IMG/VR virus record: IMGVR_UViG_3300048836_000912
Span: 1 to 30,464 of that record
DNA: 30,464 bases
From: a virus
Strand: one strand, 5' to 3'
Shown piece by piece: positions 1 to 7,331 of the stretch. Within the stretch, counting starts at the first letter, position 1; each line of letters starts with the position of its first letter. Below the pieces are notes generated by a model that was not told the origin of the DNA, did not search any database, and worked only from the letters and a program-made list of their open reading frames with translations. The translations under genes were made by a program, and so were the position numbers.

Positions 1-223
1 GTGGCTGTGTGATATTGATCCCCGGGGGGACCCGGACCCATAAAGCGCGGGGACCGCGGGAGACGCCGCACTGTGGGGCGGATCGAGCGTGGCGGTGGGA
101 ATGGCGGCAAACCCGTCCAGAGCCTACCAGGCCGGCTTGAGGTTTCGCCGGCCGGGCATGGCCGGGCCTCCGGTCATGTCATCTGAGGGCGTGGCGGTAT
201 TGCAGCAATACGCCCCTTTCATC
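1..223. other. Non-coding stretch beyond the last fibre gene
   Basis: No convincing gene is seen. The region is GC-rich with short self-complementary runs. An inverted repeat around 203-217 (GTATTGC, A, GCAATAC), extended by short GC arms, lies just beyond the stop of the last minus-strand gene. It could form a hairpin in the operon transcript, but no U-run follows it on the minus strand, so it is not a textbook terminator. Whether an attachment site lies here cannot be judged. Confidence 0.4.
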
Positions 224-754
224 TCACGGCCAGCCGGTGTTCAGGTCGATGGCCGCAAGCTCTTCCGCCGTGGTGGCGGCTTCGATCTGCGCCTTCAATT
301 CCGCCTCCCTGTCGAAGCACGCCTGCACATGCGCCCGCACCGCCATGGCCACAGCGGTGATGGCCTGCGCATCGAGAGCCACGAATGTGCCATCCGCCAT
401 CTTCCAGTTGATGACCGCATCGGGGTCGATCTGCGCGCCGACCACCGCGCCGATGTACTTGGTCTGGCTCACCGCATCGGTGGCGATGGGCATGCCGTTG
501 AAGGTGGTGCCGCCCGTTTCCTTCTCCCAGCGGAGACCGGCAAGCTCCGCGAGCTTCCAGGCGCGAAGTTCTTCCAGCGTCGGCAGCGCCACCCGGACCA
601 CCCAGTTGCCGTTCTCAAGCCCGGTGAAGGCGGTGGGCCCTTCGTCCCGGACAACCGGATACCACGACACCTTCTTGTGCGGAATGTCTGCGGGCCTCTC
701 ATCATAGTGACGGATTTCCCTGAGGGCGCCGTCGATCAGGAGTGCGAATTCCAT
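224..754 (-). CDS. DUF4376-type tail-fibre-associated protein
   Basis: A 176-aa protein. The C-terminal half (about residues 60-170) has the LRAWKLAELAGLRW and GTTFNGMPIATD pattern that I associate with DUF4376 proteins, which are commonly encoded next to phage tail fibres and sometimes fused to fibre-assembly chaperones. The N-terminus (FALLIDGALREIR) also fits short fibre-operon proteins. The ATG at 754 follows the previous stop by two bases. It is the last gene of the operon, beside the distal fibre genes, so a role in fibre assembly or attachment is plausible. The family call is from memory of the motif and the function is inferred from position. Confidence 0.6.
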   Translation of the reverse strand: MEFALLIDGALREIRHYDERPADIPHKKVSWYPVVRDEGPTAFTGLENGNWVVRVALPTLEELRAWKLAELAGLRWEKETGGTTFNGMPIATDAVSQTKYIGAVVGAQIDPDAVINWKMADGTFVALDAQAITAVAMAVRAHVQACFDREAELKAQIEAATTAEELAAIDLNTGWP

Positions 755-756
755 TG

Positions 757-1449
757 TCAGGGTGCCTTTCCAAACTTGATGGCGAGCACGTTGATGGGCT
801 TGGAGCTGTCGGAGCCGTAGGCCTGGACGTACACGTTCGCTTCGTAGGTGATGTTCGGGCCAATGAAGCCGCCACCGCAGCCGCCGCCATTGTACGAGAC
901 GCCGACGAAGGAGGTGTTCGGGTTGTCGAGGTCGGTGTTGAACCCATCGAAGGCGCCGACCGACGCCATGGGCTTGGATCCGAGCATCAGGGCAAAGTCG
1001 TTGACGGCGCCGGCGGTGCTGAAGTTCGCCGTAGCACTGTTCGTATTGTTTCCGGCACCCGACGCCACAGTAAAGACAGGGTTCAGGCCAGCCCCGCCGC
1101 CGAGAACCCAGACGGCGAACAGGCTCGACGTCGAGCTGGCCCAATTGACGGTTATGGGGACCGAGCCCTCTCCGGGCGGTGCCACCACACGCCAGAACTC
1201 GCGAACCGAGTAGGACGTCGCCTCGCCAATCTTCGCACAGGCCGCACCGTTGACGGAGCACGAGGTGATGCCCTGGCTCAGGCCGGACACACCCCCGATG
1301 AACACGATCCTGTCGGAATAGTACGGGCCGATGTCGAAGCTGATGGTGCGGGTGACACCGGACGAGAGGTTTCTGCCGGCATAGGACATGGCATAGGGTC
1401 CGGGCCTGCTGCCCACTCCGAACCCGGTCAGCTGATTTACGCGGAGCAT
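757..1449 (-). CDS. Beta-rich putative tail fibre or tip protein
   Basis: A 230-aa protein of unknown family. It is rich in Gly, Ser, Thr and Val with little charge, the composition of a beta-sandwich or fibre-tip domain. It has a glycine cluster near residues 185-195 (NGGGCGGGF) and four cysteines. No signal peptide is evident, so it is probably a virion part rather than an exported protein. It starts three bases after the stop of the preceding fibre gene and precedes the DUF4376 gene, inside the distal fibre block. A receptor-binding or fibre-decoration role is inferred from this context only. Confidence 0.5.
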   Translation of the reverse strand: MLRVNQLTGFGVGSRPGPYAMSYAGRNLSSGVTRTISFDIGPYYSDRIVFIGGVSGLSQGITSCSVNGAACAKIGEATSYSVREFWRVVAPPGEGSVPITVNWASSTSSLFAVWVLGGGAGLNPVFTVASGAGNNTNSATANFSTAGAVNDFALMLGSKPMASVGAFDGFNTDLDNPNTSFVGVSYNGGGCGGGFIGPNITYEANVYVQAYGSDSSKPINVLAIKFGKAP

Positions 1450-1452
1450 GGC

Positions 1453-2301
1453 TCAGTTATCCTTCGCGGCACTGGTGGTGTAATAAATGAACACGCCATG
1501 CAGCCGGGCATCGATGGCCATGGTGTCGGCGGCGTCAGTGGCCTGACGGCCCACATAGAAGGAAACCAGGTCTTCATCGCCAGGCGTGCCCTCGGGCGCA
1601 AGGGCGGGCGTTTCGGGTGAGATGTACAGGTAATCGGTGTTGCCGCCCGTATCCGTCACCCTGGCAACCGCGCTCCAGGAAATCCCTGCGAGATTCTCCC
1701 CGTCACCCGTTGCAATGGCATAGACTTCCCACCTGACCCCGAAGCTGGTGCTGGTGGCAGCATGGCTCCAGACAAAACGCGCGGAGATTGGACCCTTGTT
1801 CCAGCTCCTGGGCATCTGGACGGAGAAATAGGCCCCTTCGTTTCCGAAGGGGTCCAGCAGCAGCACCCTGTAACCGGAACCGCCCGAGGGCCAGACTGTC
1901 GTCAGCGGCGCGTTGCCACTATCGTGCATCGCAGGTGCCGGCACCCAGATGGACTGCTTGCCCACGATGTCAGCGAGATTTGCCTTGGCGTCGAGTGCAG
2001 TCTGGAGGCCCGTAACACTGGAGATGGCGTGAGTGTGCGAAGCGGCCGCGTAGGAGCCTGCGGCCTGCTTGCCGTCGAGCGCCGTCTGCAGGCTGGCGAC
2101 GTCGGCGATGGCCAGGGTGACGGCGCCCGTCCTGCCGGCGACGGAGCGCACGGGGCCGACTTCCACGATGGCGTCCGCGCCGTCGTTCTTCTTGAGATAG
2201 AGCTTGCCGTCCCAGGTGTTGACGGCAAGTTCGCCCAGTTCGAGGTCGGCGATAAGCGGAACCTTGCTGGCGACCGCAGACCTCTTCAACTTGATTCCCA
2301 T
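1453..2301 (-). CDS. Tail fibre protein with Mtd-N-like head
   Basis: A 282-aa protein. Residues 1-50 (IKLKRS, LELGELAVNTWDGKLYLKK) match the short N-terminal module seen on many phage fibre and tropism-determinant proteins. A linker follows with SVAGRTGAVTLAIADVASL and an SHTHAISSVTGLQTALDAK segment, a type common in fibre shafts. Residues from about 115 form a beta-rich C-terminal domain that probably contacts the receptor. The linker is closely related to the C-terminus of the fibre protein at 12947-13735. The ATG at 2301 has an upstream AAAGGGA. Confidence 0.75.
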   Translation of the reverse strand: MGIKLKRSAVASKVPLIADLELGELAVNTWDGKLYLKKNDGADAIVEVGPVRSVAGRTGAVTLAIADVASLQTALDGKQAAGSYAAASHTHAISSVTGLQTALDAKANLADIVGKQSIWVPAPAMHDSGNAPLTTVWPSGGSGYRVLLLDPFGNEGAYFSVQMPRSWNKGPISARFVWSHAATSTSFGVRWEVYAIATGDGENLAGISWSAVARVTDTGGNTDYLYISPETPALAPEGTPGDEDLVSFYVGRQATDAADTMAIDARLHGVFIYYTTSAAKDN

Positions 2302-2351
2302 AGGGGATCCCTTTCAGGTGCTGACTGGCTGGGAGAAAAAGGAAGGCCGCG

Positions 2352-3335
2352 TCAGAACGTGCCGCCGTCGATGGTCGTGCCGTCGATACTGCCGCCCGTG
2401 ATGGCGACGCTGGCCGCGTTCTGGATGGCCATGGTGCCGAGCCCGAGGTTCGATCTGGCCGTTGCCACATTCGTCAGGTCGGAGAGGTTGGACGCCTTGG
2501 CGAGCTTTTCCGCGAGGCCATTGGTGATCGTCGTGGCAAAGCTGCCGTCGTTGCCAAGCGCCGCCGCCAGTTCATTGAGCGTGTCGAGCGCCCCGGGGGC
2601 ACCGTTGATGACCGCCGTGATGGCCGCTGCGACGAAGGCCGTGGTGGCAAGCTGAGTGCTGTTGGTTCCGCCTGCCGCGGTCGGCGCGGTGGGTGTGCCG
2701 GTGAGGGCGGGTGATGCCAGGGGCGCCTTTGCGGCCAGCGCTGCATCGAGCCCGGTGATGTCCGATGTGACGTGGGCATGCGTCGACGGCGTAAAGGTCG
2801 AGGGCTTGCCCGTCACCCCGGTCCACGGCACGGCCTCGGCGGTTTCGGCGACGTCCACCTTGCCGTTGTTGGTGGTGTCATAGACCGATTTCGACATGTC
2901 GCCCATGCCGGCACCTGACAGCGCCGCCTGCACGAAGGCGGTGGTGGCGATCTGGGTGGTATTGGTGGCGGGCGCCGCCGTGGGCGCAGTGGGCGTGCCG
3001 GTCAGGGCCGGAGAGGCGAGCGGCGCCTTCTCGGCGAGCAGCGTGTCGACCTGCCCCTTCCGTACGAGGTCGGTGGCGGCGGAAGCATCCTGCGACGCCT
3101 TCGGGACGATGGAAAAGGTCTTGGCGCCGCCGACGGTCTGGGCGGTCGAAAGATCGGTGAAGGCTCCACCTCCGCCAACCGGGACAATCGTCGTGGCATT
3201 GCCGGCGCCATCGTCGCCCTTGCCGATGTAGAGCGTATTGTCGACCTCGTTGTGGGCCAGCTCGGCGGACTTGAGGGCAGCCGGAGCCCCGGCAGCGCCT
3301 GACGCGCGACGCTTGATGCGGATGACGTTTGCCAT
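2352..3335 (-). CDS. Repeat-containing tail fibre protein
   Basis: A 327-aa fibre protein. Residues 4-55 form the same short N-terminal module as the next gene (IRIKRR, AELAHNEVDNTLYIGKG). Two copies of a 37-residue block beginning KAPLASPALTGTPTAPTAA sit at residues 103-139 and 203-239, exactly 100 residues apart, a typical shaft repeat. Residues 172-200 carry the VTGKPSTFTPSTHAHVTSDI type linker. The C-terminus ends in IDGGTF, echoing two other fibre proteins here. SD AGAAGG lies about 9 bases before the ATG. It probably forms part of the distal fibre. Confidence 0.8.
   Translation of the reverse strand: MANVIRIKRRASGAAGAPAALKSAELAHNEVDNTLYIGKGDDGAGNATTIVPVGGGGAFTDLSTAQTVGGAKTFSIVPKASQDASAATDLVRKGQVDTLLAEKAPLASPALTGTPTAPTAAPATNTTQIATTAFVQAALSGAGMGDMSKSVYDTTNNGKVDVAETAEAVPWTGVTGKPSTFTPSTHAHVTSDITGLDAALAAKAPLASPALTGTPTAPTAAGGTNSTQLATTAFVAAAITAVINGAPGALDTLNELAAALGNDGSFATTITNGLAEKLAKASNLSDLTNVATARSNLGLGTMAIQNAASVAITGGSIDGTTIDGGTF
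2619..2729 (-). repeat. Fibre shaft repeat, copy 2
   Basis: Encodes residues 203-239 of the fibre protein. The encoded block differs from copy 1 at only a few positions (GGTNSTQL against PATNTTQI). The copies lie 300 bases apart in register, consistent with internal duplication and a recombination target for shaft-length change. Confidence 0.8.
2919..3029 (-). repeat. Fibre shaft repeat, copy 1
   Basis: Encodes residues 103-139 of the fibre protein, beginning KAPLASPALTGTPTAPTAA and ending TTAFVQAAL. It pairs with the copy at 2619-2729. Confidence 0.8.
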
Positions 3336-3359
3336 GAGAAGATGCCTTCTGGTTCGGGA

Positions 3360-3581
3360 TCAGAAATTGCCGCCGTCGATGGTAATGCCGGCGTCGAGAC
3401 TGCCGGGCGGCCCCTGCGGACCGGGTGAGCCCGGTGCCCCGGACTGGCCCTGCGGACCGGGCGTGCCGAGGACCCTGACGGCGATGGGCACACTGCTCAC
3501 CCGCACCCTCACTCGTTCGGTGCCCGACACCCGGATGCGAATCGGGCCGGTGTGGGGTGCGAGTTCGAGTTTCCCCGCCAT
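3360..3581 (-). CDS. Small collagen-like fibre protein
   Basis: A 73-aa protein. The N-terminal half is beta-rich and alternates charged and hydrophobic residues (RIRVSGTERVRVRVSS). A short collagen-like run of Gly-X-Y triplets follows at about residues 40-61 (GTPGPQGQSGAPG and onward), and the protein ends in ITIDGGNF. Collagen-like stretches trimerise phage fibres. The ATG at 3581 overlaps the upstream stop (TGATG); a GTG one codon earlier is also possible. The end motif DGGNF resembles DGGTF of the next fibre gene and DGGSY of the protein at 12947-13735. Confidence 0.65.
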   Translation of the reverse strand: MAGKLELAPHTGPIRIRVSGTERVRVRVSSVPIAVRVLGTPGPQGQSGAPGSPGPQGPPGSLDAGITIDGGNF

Positions 3582-3925
3582 CACAGGCCTCGCGTGACGG
3601 GCCGGACTACGGGGATCTCGAGGGTGAAGTTGAGGTGTCGGTCCGGATCGAGGTCGGTGCGCACCATGTCCATGACGACGCTGCCCGGCGGAAGATTCGC
3701 CGTCGCGGCGGCCGGGATGACGATCTCGACAGTGGTATCCGAGATCCGCGCGAGGCCGCCGTTTCCGGTGGTGAGGGTTGCGATGACAGCGCTGTCGCTG
3801 ACCTTCGTGCGGACATGCGCCGCGAGCGTGCAGCCCACCGGAAACACCGGGCTGTCGGCCTCCAGCTGCAGCCTGTACTCATAACCAGCAACGATTGCGG
3901 GGCCGTCGGAGACGGAAACGCTCAT
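3581..3925 (-). CDS. Small beta-rich phage protein of unknown function
   Basis: A 114-aa protein from the ATG at 3925, chosen because it overlaps the spanin stop as ATGA; an ATG three codons earlier is possible. It reads as one all-beta domain (GYEYRLQLEADSPVFPVGCTL, VVMDMVRTDLDPDRHLNFTLEI), somewhat like the N-terminal domains of baseplate or fibre-attachment proteins. No catalytic motif is seen. It lies between the lysis genes and the distal fibre genes and directly precedes the collagen-like protein. A fibre adaptor role is a guess from position. Confidence 0.5.
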   Translation of the reverse strand: MSVSVSDGPAIVAGYEYRLQLEADSPVFPVGCTLAAHVRTKVSDSAVIATLTTGNGGLARISDTTVEIVIPAAATANLPPGSVVMDMVRTDLDPDRHLNFTLEIPVVRPVTRGL

Positions 3926-4122
3926 GGCCGCCACCCGCAGAGCTTCCGGCCCGCCTCGTTATGGGCGAGGATCTGTGCCTTCGTCTGGCGCGTTAAGACA
4001 TCCTGGCGCGACGGCTTGATGGGCTGCACCCAGTCGCAGTCGCTCCTGAGCCGGGGGTCAGTCGCGCATCCAGCGGTCGAGACGGCGATCAAGAGCAGGA
4101 TCGCTGCTGTTCTGAACGTCAT
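3922..4122 (-). CDS. Rz1-like outer-membrane spanin lipoprotein
   Basis: A 66-aa lipoprotein. It has a short hydrophobic signal (AAILLLIAV) and a lipobox-type STAGC, with lipidation expected at Cys19. The mature part keeps the pattern DWVQPIKPSRQDVLTRQT, then ILAHNEAGRKLCGW, which I recognise from phage lipoproteins next to lysis genes in Alphaproteobacteria. The ATG at 4122 has GGGGAG about 8 bases upstream. It overlaps the end of the inner spanin by 65 bases in another frame, the usual Rz/Rz1 arrangement. It should act with the inner spanin to disrupt the outer membrane. Confidence 0.8.
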   Translation of the reverse strand: MTFRTAAILLLIAVSTAGCATDPRLRSDCDWVQPIKPSRQDVLTRQTKAQILAHNEAGRKLCGWRP

Positions 4123-4315
4123 GCCGGATCTCCCCTGACTGCCGGATGGCCCTGTCGCGCACTGCCTGCCGTTTTGCCTCCCACGCCGCCCTTCCGGCGG
4201 CGCGACCTCTGAGCCATGCAATGCCAAGGGCCGCGAGGATGCCCGCCGACAGCGCCGCCCAGCCCGACAGGCGGGACCAGGCGGCGCCAAGCATCGACAT
4301 GAGCAGCGCCGTCAC
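4058..4315 (-). CDS. Rz-like inner-membrane spanin
   Basis: An 85-aa protein from a GTG at 4315 that overlaps the endolysin stop as GTGA, with GGGGAAG upstream. An ATG at 4300 is the alternative. One transmembrane segment lies at about residues 13-34 (WSRLSGWAALSAGILAALGIAW). A highly charged periplasmic helix follows and ends RRLDRWMRD. Size, topology and overlap with the Rz1-like gene support an inner spanin. It is expected to span the periplasm with its partner in the last step of lysis. Confidence 0.72.
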   Translation of the reverse strand: MTALLMSMLGAAWSRLSGWAALSAGILAALGIAWLRGRAAGRAAWEAKRQAVRDRAIRQSGEIRHDVQNSSDPALDRRLDRWMRD

Positions 4316-5247
4316 GGCGTCTTCCCCGTTCGGTAATCCTCGATGCGGGCGGCCTTCGCCTTCCACGCCAGCAGGATGACGATCAGGAAGATTGCGGTAC
4401 CCGCCCAGGGCAGCACCGGAAGCAGCCAGTCCGAGAGATTGAGCAAGCCGACCGTGCGTTCAGTGACATCCTTCGCACGCTCGGCGGTTTCGACCGCGGG
4501 CGCCACCACCGAGGCCGCGGCACCGGCCATGCCGACAATGCCGGTGGCGATCTGGGCATCGGCGGCTTTCACGATGCGCGAGGCTACCGGCTTGCCCTCC
4601 GCCCGCTCACGCGACACGGCACGGGGCTTTGCCTTCTGCAGCGCCTCCACGAGGACTGGATCCACGTCCGGGCTCAGGCCCAGCCCGTTGTCGGCGCGGA
4701 ACGCCAGCACGGCGGCCCGCGTGCGGGAACCGTAGCGCCCGTCCACGATGCCGACCTCGAAATACCCGAGATCCTTCAGCTGCTGCTGGACGACCTTCAT
4801 CTCCGGACGCTGCGGTACATCTGCGCGCAACGGCCGCCGGATACCGAGCAGGCGTGACCTGGGGTAGCGCGCAACGCTGACACCATCCGACTGATTGCCG
4901 CCCAGCACCTCGATCTGCTGACCCGTTGCCTTGAGGAAGAAGGCGACATGGCCGGTGGCATCGGAAGAGCCGCGCGTGAACACCACGACGTCGCCCTCCT
5001 TCGCCTGCTCGAGGCCTACGACCTTCTCGCCCCAGGTCAGATAGGAGCGCGCATTGAGCTTGCGGGTGGACGGCAAGCCCGCCTTCTCAAGGCAATGCCC
5101 GACGAAGGCGGCGCACCAGGCGACCTCGTCATGTTCCACCCAGTCGTGGCCGACGGTGCGGTACATCTCCATGATCTTCGGATTGTCGGCGGAACCTTTC
5201 AGCTCCTTCGTGCCGAGATAGCTGCGGGCGATGGTCATGTGGGTCAT
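4312..5247 (-). CDS. Endolysin: NlpC/P60-CHAP-like, peptidoglycan-binding, C-terminal membrane anchor
   Basis: A 311-aa protein. Residues 1-140 match the TIGR02594-type peptidase domain, with candidate catalytic Cys45 in AWCAAFVGHC and His100 in TGHVAFFL. Residues 148-205 form a PG_binding_1 domain (VVQQQLKDLGYF, DGRYGSRTRAAVLAF). A strongly hydrophobic segment at about 274-295 is followed by a basic tail, so the enzyme may be membrane-tethered. It should cleave the peptide part of murein. AGGAGG lies 10 bases before the ATG at 5247. It sits between the holin-like and spanin genes. Confidence 0.85.
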   Translation of the reverse strand: MTHMTIARSYLGTKELKGSADNPKIMEMYRTVGHDWVEHDEVAWCAAFVGHCLEKAGLPSTRKLNARSYLTWGEKVVGLEQAKEGDVVVFTRGSSDATGHVAFFLKATGQQIEVLGGNQSDGVSVARYPRSRLLGIRRPLRADVPQRPEMKVVQQQLKDLGYFEVGIVDGRYGSRTRAAVLAFRADNGLGLSPDVDPVLVEALQKAKPRAVSRERAEGKPVASRIVKAADAQIATGIVGMAGAAASVVAPAVETAERAKDVTERTVGLLNLSDWLLPVLPWAGTAIFLIVILLAWKAKAARIEDYRTGKTP

Positions 5248-5347
5248 CAGGCAAAGTCCTCCTCATGGCCGGAGGCACTCGCGGCCTTCGGCTTCGGTTA
5301 CGGGATGAATGGATGGTTGGGGGTCAGGCGTGAGGGCCGCCGGCCGC

Positions 5348-5662
5348 TCAGGGCGGCAGCTTGGTCAGGCGCTCGAGCAGGAAGTCGTACAATTTGTCGA
5401 TCTTGCCTTCGATGGCGTCGAAGCGCTTGGCGATCGAGGGCTGGTCGATCCGGGCGACGTCGAGTTCCAGCATGCCGACGCGAGCGCGGATGTCGTGAAT
5501 GTCCGCCTTGATGGCGGCGATGTCTTTCGTGACTTGGCTGGCGGCGTCGGGAACGAGCGCCTCCTTCAACTTCACAATGGCGAGCAGCGCGCCGGCGACG
5601 CCGCCCAGCCCGACCACAAAATAAACCACCGTGGGGATGTCGCCGGTCCAGTCCTGCACCAT
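5348..5662 (-). CDS. Single-TM coiled-coil protein, candidate holin or antiholin
   Basis: A 104-aa protein. One transmembrane helix is predicted at about residues 9-28 (PTVVYFVVGLGGVAGALLAI), then a basic/acidic stretch and a long heptad-like helix (residues 45-100) with DIAAIKADIHDIRARVGMLELDV. The topology fits small phage membrane proteins of lysis cassettes, and it directly precedes the endolysin. A 100-base gap with GC-rich inverted repeats separates them. Holin identity is inferred from position and topology, since these proteins share little sequence. A DUF2730-like structural accessory is an alternative. Confidence 0.5.
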   Translation of the reverse strand: MVQDWTGDIPTVVYFVVGLGGVAGALLAIVKLKEALVPDAASQVTKDIAAIKADIHDIRARVGMLELDVARIDQPSIAKRFDAIEGKIDKLYDFLLERLTKLPP

Positions 5663-5676
5663 GCGGGAACCTCCTG

Positions 5677-6684
5677 TTACGTATCGGATGAGGCACCCGG
5701 CGCGGGCTGCTTCAGGCTCAGTTGCGTGACGAAGCCCCCTCCCCGCGAATAGCTGTGGGTGACACTTTCGATGCGGTAAGCACCATCGACGCCAGGCCGT
5801 GCGCCAATAATGATGCAGAGCCCGTCCGGTATGGCGGAGGTGTCGCCCTCGATGGTGACATCGCCCTCCCCAGCATCGCGTTCCGACGTTGCCTTGTCAG
5901 AGGCGGTCTGCTGCGTCGCCTCGTCTTCATCGGGCTTGGCATATCGATGGTCGTGCCGGGCATCGACGGAAAGAGAGGTGTCCTCCTCCGCCTCCTGCCA
6001 TTCGGCCTTCGTAGAATCGTACCAGCGGGCCCGCACTTTCGAGTATTGCGCCCGTCCGAGCGCGGGCGAGATGTCCCAGCCGTGCAGGTTCCGGCCCCAG
6101 GCGGCGGCGACGGCGGCGGTGTAGCTGCCGCCGCGCTTCGACATGATGGCCTTCATGCCCTGGATCCGGAAGTTACCGCCGATCTCGCGTGCCAGCCTCT
6201 CCCCCATGTGGATGAAGCTCTCGTCCCGCATCTCGAAATACTTGCGCCTGATCGCGGCGAGCGACGGGTCGATCTCGACTTGCCCGACGCCCGCCGACTT
6301 CCCGGCCTTGCTCAGGATGTCCCCGACGGTGCTGTCGTCGAAGTGGCGCTGCTGGCCTTCCTTCGGCTTGCTTGTGGTGTCCATACCCTTGGCCGAGATC
6401 GACAGCGTGCGCCCGCTGCCGCGCGAGCCCGATGACCTGACCTCGTCCACGGTGCCGGTGAACACCACCCGGACGCCCTCGCCCTCCCAGCCCAGCGCCA
6501 CGATGACGGGCGCTCCGATCCGGGGCAGCACGATGCGGCCATCGGTGTCATCGATCTCGAGGCTCGCCGTATCGGAGTGGGTGCCCACCTTGTCGGAGAC
6601 CGAGAGCGAGATCAGCACCGGCATCAGCGTCGTGGTGATGTTGGTGCCGGCAACCGTCACCATGAACATCGCACGCTTGGACAT
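5677..6684 (-). CDS. D: Baseplate hub / late control protein gpD (P2-like)
   Basis: A 335-aa protein. The N-terminal portion (MFMVTVAGTNITTTLMPVLISLSVSD, IVLPRIGAPVIVALGW, FTGTVDEVRSSG) has the pattern of P2 gpD and the gp27-like hub family, and the C-terminus ends with VTHSYSRGGGFVTQLSLKQ, typical for it. P2 gpD is about 387 aa. It forms the baseplate hub under the gpV spike. A charged, low-complexity insert lies around 245-285 (DEDEATQQTASDKATSERD). Gene order T-U-X-D supports the call. Confidence 0.9.
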   Translation of the reverse strand: MSKRAMFMVTVAGTNITTTLMPVLISLSVSDKVGTHSDTASLEIDDTDGRIVLPRIGAPVIVALGWEGEGVRVVFTGTVDEVRSSGSRGSGRTLSISAKGMDTTSKPKEGQQRHFDDSTVGDILSKAGKSAGVGQVEIDPSLAAIRRKYFEMRDESFIHMGERLAREIGGNFRIQGMKAIMSKRGGSYTAAVAAAWGRNLHGWDISPALGRAQYSKVRARWYDSTKAEWQEAEEDTSLSVDARHDHRYAKPDEDEATQQTASDKATSERDAGEGDVTIEGDTSAIPDGLCIIIGARPGVDGAYRIESVTHSYSRGGGFVTQLSLKQPAPGASSDT

Positions 6685-6690
6685 GATGGG

Positions 6691-6912
6691 TCACCACAGC
6701 TTGATCGGTTCGAGTATCGCGGGCTCGCGGGGCGTGGGCACCGGCATGTCGAAGCTCGTGCCCACGGGAAGATACGCACCCAGATCGCCAAGCCCCGGAT
6801 TGATGTCTAGGATCTGCTCGACGAGGCCCGGCATGGGGCGTTTGAACCGCCGCCAGACGATGAGCGACACGGTGATGAACTCACCCTCGACGGTGACGGG
6901 TTCCACGATCAT
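6691..6912 (-). CDS. X: Tail protein X (LysM-like)
   Basis: A 73-aa protein similar in size to P2 gpX (67 aa). The pattern SLIVWRRFKRPMPGLVEQILDINPGL fits the LysM-like GpX family, which ends with a proline-rich stretch as here (MPVPTPREPAILEPIKLW). It is thought to help assemble the hub and tail tip. It overlaps the gpU stop by four bases (ATGA) and is followed by gpD after six bases. Confidence 0.88.
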   Translation of the reverse strand: MIVEPVTVEGEFITVSLIVWRRFKRPMPGLVEQILDINPGLGDLGAYLPVGTSFDMPVPTPREPAILEPIKLW

Positions 6913-7331
6913 GAGAACATCCCCGAAAACACCGAAAAGAAGCTGCCGTTGGACGGCTTGCCCGCGCGGCGCACAGCGATGTCCACATCGATCACCCGGC
7001 CGATGCCGTCGGCGTCGAGATAGCTGGACCGCTCGCTGACCCTCTCGATCACCACCCAGCCCATCTGCGCGCCATCACCGCGCATGAGAAAGAGCGGTCG
7101 TCCCGCGACACGTGCCTGGTAGAGCTTCTTCAGGTCACCGAGCCCGCCGAAGCGGTGCGGAAAGATCCTCGCCTTGATCGACCAGCTCTCGGCCCCCTCG
7201 CCCACCCATTCCAGCGGCGGCCTGGCGCCGAGCACCGGCTTTTCCACGAAGCTTGATTCGTGGCCGTGGTCGTATTCCGTTGCGTTGAACGGATAGACCT
7301 CGAAACGGATCGGCCCCAGCGTCATCAGCAT
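6909..7331 (-). CDS. U: Tail protein gpU (P2-like)
   Basis: A 140-aa protein. It has the gpU signature: an N-terminal MTLGPIRFEVYPFNATEYDH, then the central GEGAESWSIKARIFPHRFGGL and VIERVSERSSYLD. P2 gpU is 159 aa. It is essential for P2 tail assembly, and its place next to the tape measure is conserved. The start overlaps the tape-measure stop by one base (TGATG). Confidence 0.9.
   Translation of the reverse strand: MLMTLGPIRFEVYPFNATEYDHGHESSFVEKPVLGARPPLEWVGEGAESWSIKARIFPHRFGGLGDLKKLYQARVAGRPLFLMRGDGAQMGWVVIERVSERSSYLDADGIGRVIDVDIAVRRAGKPSNGSFFSVFSGMFS

Noticed and set aside
203-217. Intrinsic terminator at the end of the operon
   Set aside because: The hairpin has only a short loop or stem and no U-run on the minus strand, so it is described but not called as a terminator.
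1453-3335. Diversity-generating retroelement suggested by Mtd-like fibre N-termini
   Set aside because: No reverse transcriptase, no template repeat and no adenine-rich variable repeat were seen. The N-terminal module alone is common on ordinary fibres.
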